Assembly: GCF_937616625.2 (NCBI RefSeq)
Contig: NC_065574.1
Span: forward strand, 1,860,001-1,924,000
Source of the DNA: Mercurialis annua
Lineage: Eukaryota > Streptophyta > Magnoliopsida > Malpighiales > Euphorbiaceae
Direction of reading: 5' to 3'
DNA: 64,000 nucleotides
The notes beneath the pieces were generated by a model. It saw only the letters and a list, made by a program, of their open reading frames with translations, was not told the DNA's origin and ran no database searches. The position numbers and the translations under genes were made by a program. Shown piece after piece: positions 13,234 to 25,000 of the stretch. How positions within the stretch are numbered: position 1 is the first letter of the stretch; each line of letters opens with the position of its first letter.

Positions 13234-13518
13234 CGTGCAACGCACGGGACTAAAGCTAGTTATATAAAAAAGCTTGACATGCCATAGAGGTTTCAAATTA
13301 ATTTAATCACACCAAAATCTTTGGTGGCAAATTAAAAGATATTGATCAAAACCAATGACCTTAGTCCTTAGAAAATGCGGATCATAAAATCTTATACATG
13401 TGGAAGGGCAAATTTATGTCACCAAATTAACGTTAACTGGAATTGACAATTTGTATCATCGTATTTATAAATAAGTCGTAATAAATTACTCTACATATAA
13501 AATTATATTTGATCCTTT

Positions 13519-13524
<6 letters not shown>

Positions 13525-13585
<61 letters not shown>
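13525..13585. repeat. TA dinucleotide microsatellite
   Basis: About 30 uninterrupted TA units just outside the right end of the Helitron. Confidence 0.95.
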
Positions 13586-13589
<4 letters not shown>

Positions 13590-14148
13590 CACATTTATTA
13601 ATAATCTATTTAACATATTTTCTGATAAAATAAATATAATCATAAACACGTTAAACAACCAAACCGGTTAATGGATATTCAAATTTAAAATTAAAGATTA
13701 TAATATTTATCGTATATGTTATACGAATGAATTTGCAGTTAAATAAATCGGATGACCGATTTATGATCTAAATATGTGTAAGCTCAATTCAAATTCGTTT
13801 AATTTTGTGCCGTGTCAAAAATTGTTAGCCCTAGTTATTGATATATTAAAACTATACCAATAATATACATATAATTTATTAAAGTGTATTAAAACTGAAC
13901 TATTATACTAAAAATATAAACATCAATTCAGTAGTGGTTTTAGGCCAATTTAAATATGAATAATTGTAACACTAATAATTAACCATATCTCAGACAAAAA
14001 CAATTATACATATAACGAAAAATTAAATAATTTTATTTCTGATTGTTTATCCCGTTGTACCATGTTATTTTTACATTAAGTCAATGCACATTTACGATAT
14101 AGAATCTTACAATTATGACTCTTTTTCTTTGTTATTAGACATCCCACA
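13586..14148. other. Intergenic DNA between Helitron and LTR copy 2
   Basis: AT-rich; no gene or bounded repeat recognised. Confidence 0.4.
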
Positions 14149-15596
14149 TGTCACGACCCAAATTATTGAGCCGAGACCGGCGCTAGGGAATGGGAGTGGT
14201 AGCTCCGAAACCCGTAGTAAGCCTAAAACCACTAATAATTTTTCGCATTTAAAAGTATAATATTATGTATAAAACATTTCCGGGAAAACTCTTTCGGATA
14301 AAGCATTTATAAATATTATACTAGCGTTTACAATATAAAATAATGTTTGAAGTCAAAATATCTATCTAATACCGACACCTACTGACTACTGCAGCTTTAG
14401 GAACCCAAACTTGTGCAAGTCCAATGACTTCTGGCACAGTGGAGATGGTTTGTCTGATCCGACTCTGTCTACCTGCAAACATCAGAGTGAGGGGTCAGTA
14501 TTTGGGAAAATACTGAGTGAGTTTGCAAGTTACTTATAGTATTATCAAAATATAGCGTCACACGCTTATTACATATATAAATTTATGATATAAACAACAT
14601 TATTAATTTCAAAGATGTGAGTCCAACTCACTAGATACGGGACTTCCAGACTACACCGTAGCCGAGTGCTCACTCGTATCGAAATCATAAAGTGTGAGTC
14701 CAACTCACTGGTGGCCCAGCCACTGGTGGGCCCAGCCCACTAGATACGGGGACTTCCAGACTACACCGTAGCCGAGTTCACTCTCGTATCAAATTCATAA
14801 TATATTATGCATAGACATATATTAATTCTTAATCATAAAGTCAAGTACTCTAGACTGACTCACCAATGATCATATAGCCTATTGACACCCAATAGATAGT
14901 TGGTCTCTTCGGACCGCACATTAGACACTTATCTCCAAAATAACGAATACAACAACATTCATATAATCAAATCTATCAAACAAAACAGCTTATACGAGCA
15001 AATCATATAGATACGAGATATTTAATATCAATACTCATAATATAAGAAAATAACTTTTATAATAATACGCAAAAGTAAATTGCCACTCACAGTGACCGCT
15101 ATCCAAAACTGCATTATTATAATCCCGCAAGCGTAAGCTCCATGCATTGTCCACTCACGTAACCACTCCGGCCCAATGGCTTGGTAGCTCGTCGATACGT
15201 CAGTTACTTAGTCGAGTTACCTGTACGTTTAATCCATAAACGTAGGCTTAATATCAAAACCCTAAGTTATAAACTTAGGTTAATATAATCGTAGTTCAAA
15301 TACGACTTTTAACCTTGATCGTATTCTAATACTTAGTCGAGATACTTGTTATATCTCTTAGTCGTATTCCAATACGTATGATACCTTCAAACTTTAGGGT
15401 TTAGTTTCATTCCGATGAAGTTTCAAATAGTTTTCAGGACAATGCGCAGGTGCTGCCTGCGCACTGACATTGTTTAGTAAAACGACGATCTCTCCCAATT
15501 GAACCGTTAGATCGAGATAAAATTGGACAGAGGCGTTCCTAAGAGGCAAATCTATAAACTGACCGTAGGGTTTCTGAATCTGGCAACATTTGGGTA

Positions 15597-15685
15597 GTGT
15601 GCGAACGCACACAATGAGTGTGCGAACGCACACCCCAAAATTCAAGGAGTGTGCGATCGCACACTCAATGTGTGCGAACGCACAC
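15597..15685. repeat. Four CpG hairpins inside solo LTR copy 2
   Basis: GTGTGCGAACGCACAC occurs at 15597-15612, 15618-15633 and 15670-15685. A variant with a GATC centre, a perfect palindrome, lies at 15649-15664. The array occupies the same internal place in the LTR as the 35-bp array of copy 1 but has a different sequence and spacing. Confidence 0.9.
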
Positions 15686-16061
15686 CCTTGACAGCCCCCG
15701 GAAAAGTCATTTTCCGGGCGCTGCGCCGCTTTCCGACACTCCCGACATGCTTACGCTTCATTTTAACATATAATCCAATCTATATCTCACCAAAAACGAG
15801 TATAGAAACGCGATTACAATTCGTTTAATTCGTTTAAACGAAATAACCCTAATTTACTAATTCTCACAATAAAAACGTCAAGCTTACCTCGATTTAAAGC
15901 TTAACGATGATAGAGAATCGAATTCTGGACGAATCGATATAAAGAACTCGCGATTTGGACGAGAAACGACGAAACCGCGACGGATCGAAAGGGATCGTCA
16001 AATCCCTCTGTAACCTTCCTTCTCCCTCTTCTGATCCTTTCTTTTCCTTATTCTTAAGGAA

Positions 16062-16064
<3 letters not shown>

Positions 16065-16134
<70 letters not shown>
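16065..16134. repeat. AT dinucleotide microsatellite
   Basis: About 35 uninterrupted AT units within LTR copy 2; they also create a spurious Tyr-Ile repeat reading frame. Confidence 0.95.
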
Positions 16135-16139
<5 letters not shown>

Positions 16140-16816
16140 TTAATTGTCCCTTTTAATCCCTCATTTATTTAACTTAAACCAATTCTCTTTTAAACTTTCT
16201 AATTTAACCAAACGGTTAAATTATTCTTTTAACTCAATTACTTACGTATTATTTATATCCAAATAAATAATACTAATCTATAATTATTATTTCCCGTCAA
16301 TAATCTTTTAATTACTATTATCGAGATTTATTTGGCTAATTTACATTTTGGCCCTTGAACTTTTCAAAAGTTACAATTTAACCCAAAACGTATCCGCGTC
16401 CAAATTTTAAAAGGTCTCCGATTGACCCGAAACTTTTACCACATATACTATAAAACATTTCGCGGACCTTGGCGAAATAATTTCCATTTTAAGTCATAGT
16501 GGCTAAATTACCACTTTAGTCCCTGTACCTCATTTCGAGCTTTTCTTGACATTTTTCTTTTCTAATTTCAATTCCAACTTTAGAACTAAAATATAATGTT
16601 AAGTCTTTGCTATAATCTCTTTCAAAACCGATCTACTAAAACTTATTTATCTTATTTTTATCGGAAGACTTTCCGTTATCGTCACTCTGGCGACTCAAAA
16701 CTGGACACGTGGTCCAATTAAATACTTAAATATTTTGGGGTATTACACCACATGACTAACGCACTATTAATTTGTTTCGCGAATGACATGGCACATTAGT
16801 TGCATTATATAATTTT

Positions 16817-17200
16817 GAGCAAAATTATTCTAAAACCCCTCACATTTGTCAAAGTTCACAGTTTGGTACTTCTTGTTTGAAAATCAAACGATTAGGTACC
16901 TCAGTTTTGATTTTTTAAACTTTAGAGGTCTTTTGTTAAATATAGTTACCAAATTGTTAACGGAATAAAACGTGAGGTACCAAATCGTTAAAATAATTAA
17001 AAATGAGGTAACAAATCGTTTACATGATTAAAACTGAGGTATCAAATCGTTTGAAAGTACATATCAAATTATTAACGGAACTAACAGAAGAACGTTATAG
17101 TTTAAAAAATCAAAATTGAGGTAACAAATTGTTTGATTTTCAAACAACGAGTATCAAACTCTGAATTATGACAAACGTGAGGGGTCTTAGAGTAATTTGC
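16817..17200. mobile_element. Foldback MITE next to the duplication border
   Basis: Inverted terminal repeats of about 105 bp: left end GAGCAAAATTATTCTAAAAC, right end reverse-complemented GCAAATTACTCTAAGACC, both continuing into CCCTCACRTTTGTCA and a segment with TTTGAAAATCAAAC. Flanked by the 11-bp direct repeat TATATAATTTT (16806-16816 and 17201-17211), within the 9-11 bp range of Mutator-like elements. No coding capacity. Confidence 0.75.
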
Positions 17201-17214
17201 TATATAATTTTCCT

Positions 17215-20200
17215 TTCCAAAAATACATAACGATCGGGCCTTCGTCGGAGGCCCAAAGAGATCCATCGTCTACGCTTCCCAGCCTCACAGTTACTTACAG
17301 GCTCAGTGGTTAGTACAATTTTCAGGAATCCGTGACGAAAATACAAAAATCGAACGGTCATTATTATAGCTAGTTAAGCCACTCCCGCCATTTTCTTAAG
17401 AACAACACCATTAATGGCTTCACTATCTCCTCAATCTCTCCCCCTCCACTTCATTTCCTCCTCTACTTACCGTAATTATCATAATCAGGTAAATTAATAA
17501 TTCTCTGTTTTTTTATAAATTTTAAAATTTTGTTTTGTTTTTCATTTATTCAACATTTATTTCGTTCGTTCAGTTCCAAACCCTAATTAATTGAGTCATT
17601 GTAGCTGATGCAAGAATAATATCAGTTGTTGCATGATTTTGTAAATGTAATTTTTTAGTTTGTTTAATTATTTTACATGTAATTTACACAGAATTTGTTG
17701 CTGCTCCAACTACAAGAATGGAAAATCAGGTCCTTCACCTCTAACAAACTTAATCGCCTCAGTTTTACACCCACATTTATGCAATTAAAGAGGAGGTAAC
17801 TTATTTTTTGTACTCATCCTGATTTTTGTCTATATTTATTGATAATCTTATTTTGAGTAAAATTATAGGGTTTTAAATTCCTTGCATGTATTCGATGATG
17901 TAATTGATTGTAAAATGGTGTTATTTGGGTCTCGGATAAAACAGGAAAACTTTGATCTGTGCAGTCAGTCAAGACGCTGAGTCGTCATTCAAAAAGACTG
18001 TTGAAGTTGATAGGCTCATTGATACCCTTAGGGAGGCGAGTCCAGGTGAAGTAAGTAAAATTTCCGAATGAGGCATTCTTTTATGTTAGCTTTTGGAATT
18101 GCGTATTTGACAGCAAAAATTGCTTGCTATTTTCAATTTTTTATGGTTTGTATCAAGTTTAATTTGTTCATTTAGGGGATAATAATAATACTAATGGTTT
18201 AAGAGTAATGATAGTTTATTTGTTTTACTATAAAGTAAACTCTATGGTAGCCTCCTTATCTTGAATGCTTTAAGCAACGGAGTTTTCGACTTGCATATTA
18301 ATTAGTTATCACTTATCAATCATTTGGAAATTGGATGGTTTAGTGTATAGTGTACACCTTCTTTGAATGCTTGCGAAGCCAATAGCTATAACCTAAGAAT
18401 AATTTGTTATTAAATTTGCAGCTTAATGATTTATATTAAATTTTAATGAACTCATTCTTGTTGTAATCTCCCTCATTTGAACAGCTTCAAAAGCTTGTGG
18501 TCCAAAATGTCCTTGCTTTCGATGCTGGTTTCTGGATACGACTTGCAGCAAGATCTGATACCTGCAAATCAGAGGATGATAAAGCATGGTTTCAACTCGA
18601 TCAATTTAATTCATTTCTTATTAATCTTTACGATGGTTACCTCTTTCTGATCCTTGCATTTGAAAGTCACTGTTCTGGTTAACATTTTTCAGAAAGACTA
18701 TGAAGAATTGGCTGGATCTGTAATGAGCATTGTGCATTCTCTTGTCCACAAGACTAAAGTACCTCTCTCCCTCTCACACACAAAAGAAAAGTTATAATAG
18801 TAATAAAAATAAAAAAGAGGAAACCAAACAATTAAGTAACGCCTTATACTTTCTTGGGTTTTTCATCTTTAAAAGTTTTAGAGTTTAGTTGTTTATCTTT
18901 TCTCATTAAGCAATTTTGTGTCTATAGCAAAAGATTGAGTCAGCTACTGACGTTCTCAAGTCAGTCTTAAGACCTGCTATTGATGAAAAGGAAGAGGTTA
19001 CATGGCCTCCTAGAGATCCTGAGGTTCTCAAGCTAATGGAGAAGGTAATTATGTTCTTAAATTATTTTTTCCTTTACATCTTTTTTCTTTGCTGAACCGA
19101 ATAATGAACTCGCACATCTACATGTTTTCATAAACCTTCTCATATTATTTTACAATCTATTGTGATTTTAAAGTTCATATTTATCCATTTTCAGTTCCCC
19201 CGTAGTTAAATATGTAATCTGCATATTTTTTCATTCTAACTAGCTTATGTAATGCTTTATTTAGTTTAATCTTCTAGGTCAATAGAGCCTTAAGAAAGGC
19301 ATAGAGAGAACCACTGAACTTACACAGAAGAGAGATGAGAAAAAAATATTATTTTGTCTTGAAAAATGAAAGAGTGAAGCTTATAAGATTGATTAGTATT
19401 TCGTACAAAAGGGCCGTTTACATCAAAATTATATTGGCTGTTGGAAAATTATCTCTTATGTTCAGCACGCCTATCGTTACCTCTTATAAGAATATAATTT
19501 CCTCAGAAAGGGCAAAAGGAAATTGGTGAAGTAGCAGGAACCGGATCGGAATATGTTGTCTTATGTATTTCTAATATTTTCAAAGAAGCATGAGGAATGC
19601 TAGTTAGAGAGAGTATGTCAAACTATATTTGAATTTTACAATTTTGCAGTCTCTAGTTGTGCTTGGGAAGAAAGAAGTAAAAACTTTTTCCCTTTTTCAA
19701 TTATATCAAAAGGATCTTCCTTTTATCTTTAACCACTATTGTTTTCAGATACTTTTTTCTATTTCTTTTTCAACTATACTGGAGGTTCATACTTAGACCC
19801 TCAACCATTTGTTTCCTTATTAAAACATGGATAGAACATTACCGTTAGTATTTCTATCCAGGCAAATAGCTTCAGGGAAGAGCCCTCATGCAATTCTTTT
19901 TGCTTTATGTCTTTTAAACTAGCTACGGAGATTTACTTTTCCAATTCATTTCTATTGATTTTGTGCAACTCTGAATTATTGCCATCCTCAGGAGATTAGT
20001 CACAGGGACCAAGAAGGTCAACTAGATGAAGGATTCCTTGCAGAAGTCAGTGCACAACTACGCCAGGTGTGTATGGTTTAAAGATTTTACCGAGCATCCC
20101 ATTCTTCCTTTGTAGGGTTTATAGGGGACTTTGAAAAGTTGACAGGATTGTCTATGTGGTTGGTGTAACTTGATGGAGGTGTTGCCGGTGGTGTACTCAA

Positions 20201-23200
20201 CAATGTGCATGAATTAATTATTTGGAATTTTACATAATATTATAGTCAACTAATCAGGAAACTAGTGCTTGGAGTAATTTTTTGTTTGAATTATGAAAAT
20301 GTCCTTTGTTTTTTCTTTTTAATATATTTTAAAACTTGACTAACCTTATTTTGAGCATAACTAGAGGTAAATTTTTAAAAAGTTCTAATGTGACAGAAAA
20401 AGAGGGGCATCCTTATTCTTTTAAAGTGTGTGGCTTTAGAGTCCCTGAACATGTAAAACTTTTGCAACCTCTTGAACTACTTATCTCTGAATATTAAAAT
20501 CAGAACAACTCTATGAATGATGAATTGTTTAGTCGGTATTTTTTTATTTTCTTCAATATATTCATTATCTTTCTACTGTTTGCAGGCAGTAGAAGATGGG
20601 GATAAACCTGGACTTGTGGCAATGCTACAGAAGGTTTTGCAACTCTATGCTTCTGAGGTTCTCTCAAAACGTAGTTATGCAAAGAGAGGTGAAATTCTTA
20701 CTGTACTTGGTAATGTATATTACTAGAATGTAGACGTGTATAAAATTGACAAAGTTTTTACATGGTCAGCATGTCAAGATCCAGCAAATGTGTGAAATCA
20801 GTTCAGTGGGCTTGATGCTTTTGTTAATTTTTATTCTGTAAAGTTTGTTTTGGGTAATGTTATTAGAAGCTGAAGTCATTTGGGAGGTTGAATAATTTTC
20901 AGCTGACCCATTATTTGGTATGACTTATCCCTATGTTTCAGTTGAGTGAATGCTTTGACTAATATCAAATTGCTCACCTGGAACCAATCTTGGCCAACAA
21001 CCTTTGAGCTTTTATGAAATTAGATTAAAGTCGACATGAACGTAATAGATGCTTGAATCAAGGTCATGACGAGATAGTATGGAACTTTATCGGGCACCAG
21101 TGTTTACTGATTTATAATAGATTCTCCACTGTTGGTAAACAAAAATATTTTTGCAATACTCCTAATTATCAGAAGAACTCAGCATGTTATAGTTTTGAAC
21201 AATAAAAATGAATTGTTACATGTTTATCATATTTTAATCAGTAGAGGTATGCAACATTGGTCATTTGAAGGAATGTAGTTACTAGAAGCTGAACATATTT
21301 AACAATCAATGCATAAAAACCAAATATAAGGGGCACTCTGCGAGCTTAAGTTATGAGCTGTTAGATTAAGTGGCTCGTGAATGTGGTATTGGATTCAGGA
21401 CTTGGTTCAACATAATAAAGCATTATTGAATCCTTTGATTTCAGCTCCTGGTATTTGGCGAGCCTGGCTCACCCACGCATATATATTCACTGGACTTCTG
21501 TACAGATCACTAGTGGGTCTTAGCAAAGAGATTGTAACTAGCTGAAGAAACAGTAATATGTTACTATCCATCCACACATACTGTAGTATAAATTTTACAT
21601 TCAAAAAGCTGGATCTATACAGCCAATCTGAACGTTAATTAGTTTGTCTATTTCATTTACAGATAACATAACTTCTCTTCCATTTATATTATAACTGCTA
21701 AATTTCTTCCGTTTTTTTCCCTTTTCTTGTTGCCTCTGCAACATGTATTGGATGCCTTGAGTAGCTGTTACTTGTTTATGGTGTAGGAGATGAAATCTTG
21801 AAGGCCGAGCAGTTTCTTGAGACGATAATCAAAGGTTTATACTATCCTTTACATTATTCTGTTTTAGCAAAGTTATTTATATTACCGAACTTGTATTTAT
21901 TCTCATTGGAAAATGGAAATGCTTTTTTTTTTCTTTCTTAATTTTCTTGCATTTTATTTACTTAGCTCCCTTCGTATTTGTTAAACTTGCTGCAAACTGC
22001 TTAATTTGCATGTAAAGTCTCCTCACAAGTCTAGAATTTGATCTCAGAACATTACCTTTTCGTGTTGCAATGAATGGAAATATTTTATGTATGCAGTGAA
22101 CAATAAGCTAAAAGATTATTATATTAAATTTGATGCAATGACATCTTAGATTTGGGTGAAAATGACTGGTGTTGATGCAGATTCACTCACGAAAGGGCAT
22201 CAAGATCCAAAGTGCCTTTGTTATTTTATGATTATACTATATAGTTCAAGATCTGTCATAAACAGCTTAGAATTTCAGTTTGAATTTTGGGTAACTCCAC
22301 GTTCCCCGTCATTCATAGACTGAGAAATGATATCAGCAGTTGTTTTATGCCATTAATTTCAAAATTAGATCAAGAGACTGCCAATATTTGTGTTTCACAA
22401 ATGAGTAAGCCGAATATGTGATGGGCAGTAGTGTGTTGGTTTTGGAAATCAGGAAATGATATGGATTGTAACAGAATTGTTGTTATTATGCCTTTTGTCT
22501 CTGGTAATTAATGATGCACTTTAAACCACTTCACCTTCTAATGCTGTTAGACCTTAAGCCCTAGAAACAGGATGTTCTGGAAAAGTGCACATTCATGGTC
22601 AGGAAATTTGACCTTGTCGAGACCATTTATGACCATTTGCGATATAAGGGACGTCTCTTAACTTTGTTCTATGCTGTTTCTATTAGCATTTTAGAATCTC
22701 ACCTTCCTTGCCAATTGCTGCAGCTCCTGAGGAAGAATGGAACAAGCTTTTGATTGATGGCATAACACTCGGCAAGGGAGAAATTTCTCCTGAAGAATTG
22801 TATGCTGTCATCAACAAAAGAATTGAGCGGATGTTGATCAGAACAGTAAGAAAACCTTCTGTTACATTTAAAGTTCTACTACACTTTTTGCTTAGGGGTG
22901 TGCAAAAATGGAACCAAACCGAACTGACAAATTTGGTTTGTTTTGGTTTGACATTATAAAAAGGTTGAGTTTTTTCAGTTATGTTGACTTTGGAGGCAGA
23001 AAAGATAATTTGTAACTGCAGTTGGGTTAGAATTTGAAAGGAAAAAAAGAATAATTTGTAACCGAATGTACACTCCTACGACCTAGCACACACATGAATA
23101 AACGAGGCACGCAACCCTTTATGTCGATATTCTGCATTTTCATTTAATCTTTTTTTCTCTTCAGGAGGGAGGTTCTTACGAGCAGCGCGTTCTTAGCGAA

Positions 23201-23705
23201 TATCTTAATGGTATCCAATCAAGAGCAGAGCAGATTGTCCAAGTTCTTGAGGGAAAATTATAATATCAACCAGTTTGAAATCATATTTCACAAGGTATTG
23301 AATGCACATATTCCGAAAGAAGTTTCTATATGAATCAGAGAAAGACGAAGAATTCGAGAGGCAAGATGTTATACATTCTGTGCCGTGTTGCTGTATTCAT
23401 AATGTGGTAATTATATCTTCTTCAGGTTGAGAATAAATGCAGGTTTTTCTTCTGTAACTTTATGTTAAGAACACATTATTTAGCTCATAAAAGGCAAAAT
23501 TTAAAAGTACATTAATTGGGGCTTTAAGTTGGTAGAAATGATCAGGCAGTAATACACTCTATACAAGTGACATAATGTATTCATTACCGAAAATATGAAA
23601 GTAAGATTTATTTTGTAAAAATAAAATAAAATAATTACTGAAATTGTAAAATCTAATTTACTATGAATAATTGTTGAACAAATAATTATATAGATATTAT
23701 CTTTT
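17215..23705 (+). repeat. Left arm of inverted segmental duplication
   Basis: Copy A with its promoter, introns and about 440 bp of 3' flank is matched in reverse by 51105-55917. Matching non-coding landmarks include GGAGGCCCAA(A/G)GAGATCCATCGTC upstream of the start codon and the shared 3' flank around TTCATTACCGAAAATATGAA. Intron matches show that this was a DNA duplication and not a retrocopy. Confidence 0.93.
17414..23263 (+). CDS. Predicted plastid-targeted protein of unknown function, copy A
   Basis: Eleven exons give 337 residues: 17414-17488, 17692-17795, 17945-18050, 18485-18583, 18693-18758, 18928-19044, 19992-20066, 20586-20688, 21787-21834, 22724-22845, 23165-23263. The N-terminus (MASLSPQSLPLHFISSSTYR) is Ser-rich and lacks acidic residues, like a chloroplast transit peptide, with possible cleavage near RRKTLICAV. 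The mature part is mostly charged and helical, with motifs DTLREASP, AGFWIRLAARSDTCKSEDDK, VTWPPRDPE, EEEWNKLLIDG, SPEELYAVINKRIERMLIRT and EGGSYEQR. No transmembrane segment or known catalytic motif is visible. It resembles a conserved plant plastid protein that may be annotated in Arabidopsis as endoribonuclease E-like; I am not sure of that link and claim no activity. Exon 4 ends in a GC donor (18584-18585) if the reading DDK|KDYEELA is right; other joins meet a stop or need a 62-nt intron. A near copy on the minus strand lies at 51455-55718. Confidence 0.85.
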
Positions 23706-25000
23706 ACATTATTTCTATATAAAGACAAATATTATGAATAATATTTATGTAAGAATTTATCCGAATGACGAAACATTGGCTGAAATCAACATGACCTGTG
23801 GTTGAAATCAAGGTAAGAAGTTTTTGCGAAATTCCGGCTGAAAAATCAGACTCTACAAATTTACAATTTGCTCAATTTATCCTTGAGGAAGTTCCAACAC
23901 ATATTGATCATCAAGCCAATTCAATAACATATTTACTAAATAATTTTTTAGCAAAGGGTTATGGTCCTTATATTTATGATTCGGATCAAATAATTCATTT
24001 TCAATCATTTCAATTTATCAAGGATAATATTTTTTATTTTTAGGTCAATTAAGAATAAAATTAAATCATATCGGTGCTTAAATTTGCTCTATGTTGTATA
24101 TATTTTTTATTTTTTGATAATTGGGGGAGGGGGAGCGCTTGTGGGAGGAATTGAACCCACAAGCTTAGCAGTTTTCTGCTGAGCGCTTATACCATTTGAG
24201 CTACAGCTCGTTAGTGTATAGATTTATTTTTAATTTATCTAAAAATGAAAAATATTATCTTATCTTAATTGATTAAAATGTCTGAAGATGGATTATTCAA
24301 TTCGAAGTTATAAGTTTAAGGACATATTTATTAAATTAATTTTAATTGAGAAAACAGATCCATCACTCTTCTTTGACTATATTTTTAAATTTTTTTACTG
24401 TGAAATGTCGTAAGCTTTTTGGTCCATTTTTGCTTGACATTTAAGTCTCTCTACTTCCATAAAAGAATAATCAAACTGTAAAAATAAATGACTCATCCCC
24501 AACAAATCACAACCACCAAGTTCCAATCCAACGGCCATACATCTACAAAATAACACCATTTTAACAGACAAAATAATACTTAAAATTCCCAAATCTACCC
24601 TCTTAAATTTTTAAAAATTCTACTAAGTACGAATCCTCAAATTAACATTTCATTTTTTTGACACTTATCGACGCACAGATCTAAAATCGAAAGAAACAAC
24701 TCAAAACCCCTCTCTGATCTAAATCTTCCTCATTTCTTCTCTTTTATGCACATAAAACGCGCCGTTCCGTTACTTTTTTGTATGCGATTCAGTTCCTCTT
24801 CTTGATCAGATCAGATCTCAGGTAATTAAAAAACTCCAATTTTTTCTCTGTTTTTTGTGGATCCTGGATTATGCATTAAACGCACCGTTTTTGTTGTTAC
24901 AACACGTTTTTGTAGTTATAAATTGGTTTTGTATTGTGATTTTTGATTTTGATTAAGCTGTGCTGGTTCAGATTTTGATTGAATAGAGAGTGAAGAAAAA
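23706..25000. other. Intergenic DNA and coatomer alpha leader
   Basis: No gene apart from the SINE-like unit at 24100-24210. From about 24660 the sequence becomes the likely promoter and 5' leader of coatomer alpha. A probable 5'-UTR intron starts at CTCAG|GTAATT (donor 24822) and ends at an AG near 24971 or 24986, just before the start codon. Confidence 0.45.
24100..24210 (-). mobile_element. tRNA-derived SINE-like element
   Basis: On the minus strand it reads GAGCTGTAGCTCAAATGGTA (pol III A-box-like), then GTGGGTTCAATTCCTCCCAC (B-box in a T-arm-like hairpin), then a C-rich stretch, CCAATTATC and an A-rich tail. The acceptor ends do not pair, so it is not a working tRNA gene. A relative lies at 35117-35220. 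Confidence 0.6.

Larger units (their letters stand above)
7651..13259 (+). mobile_element. Helitron, non-autonomous, with nested LTR insertion
   Basis: The left end begins TCTACTTCTACTATATAT, preceded by A (7650). The right end is CTAG (13256-13259), followed by T (13260). Nine bases before CTAG is the hairpin CGTGC-AAC-GCACG (13234-13246). A|TC...CTAG|T with a subterminal hairpin is the hallmark of plant Helitrons, which replicate by a rolling-circle mechanism and make no target duplication. A 2652-bp LTR (8287-10938) is inserted inside, so the Helitron itself is about 2.95 kb. No RepHel coding region is visible, so it is non-autonomous. It holds a direct repeat of about 75 bp near 11045-11185. 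The exact 5' end (7651 or the second TC at 7657) is less certain than the 3' end. Confidence 0.75.
14149..16747 (+). mobile_element. Solo LTR, copy 2 (2599 bp)
   Basis: Starts TGTCACGACCCAAATTATTG and ends TTTTGGGGTATTACA, with the perfect 5-bp target duplication CCACA at 14144-14148 and 16748-16752. It aligns with copy 1 in reverse orientation from end to end. Differences include a diverged tandem duplication of about 100 bp around 14618-14790 (the segment with ACTAGATACGGG...CCGTAGCCGAG occurs twice here, once in copy 1), a different hairpin array (15597-15685) and a 70-bp AT microsatellite (16065-16134). No internal retrotransposon domain is present. Confidence 0.87.

Noticed and set aside
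15955..16143. Reading frame with a long Tyr-Ile repeat
   Set aside because: Translation of an AT microsatellite.
19648..19675. Additional micro-exon (SLVVLGKKE) in copy A intron 6
   Set aside because: It has AG and GT borders and is in phase, but copy B lacks the region and it has no visible conservation, so there is no support.
24100..24210. Genuine tRNA gene
   Set aside because: A-box and B-box are present but the acceptor ends do not pair and an A-rich tail follows, as in a SINE.
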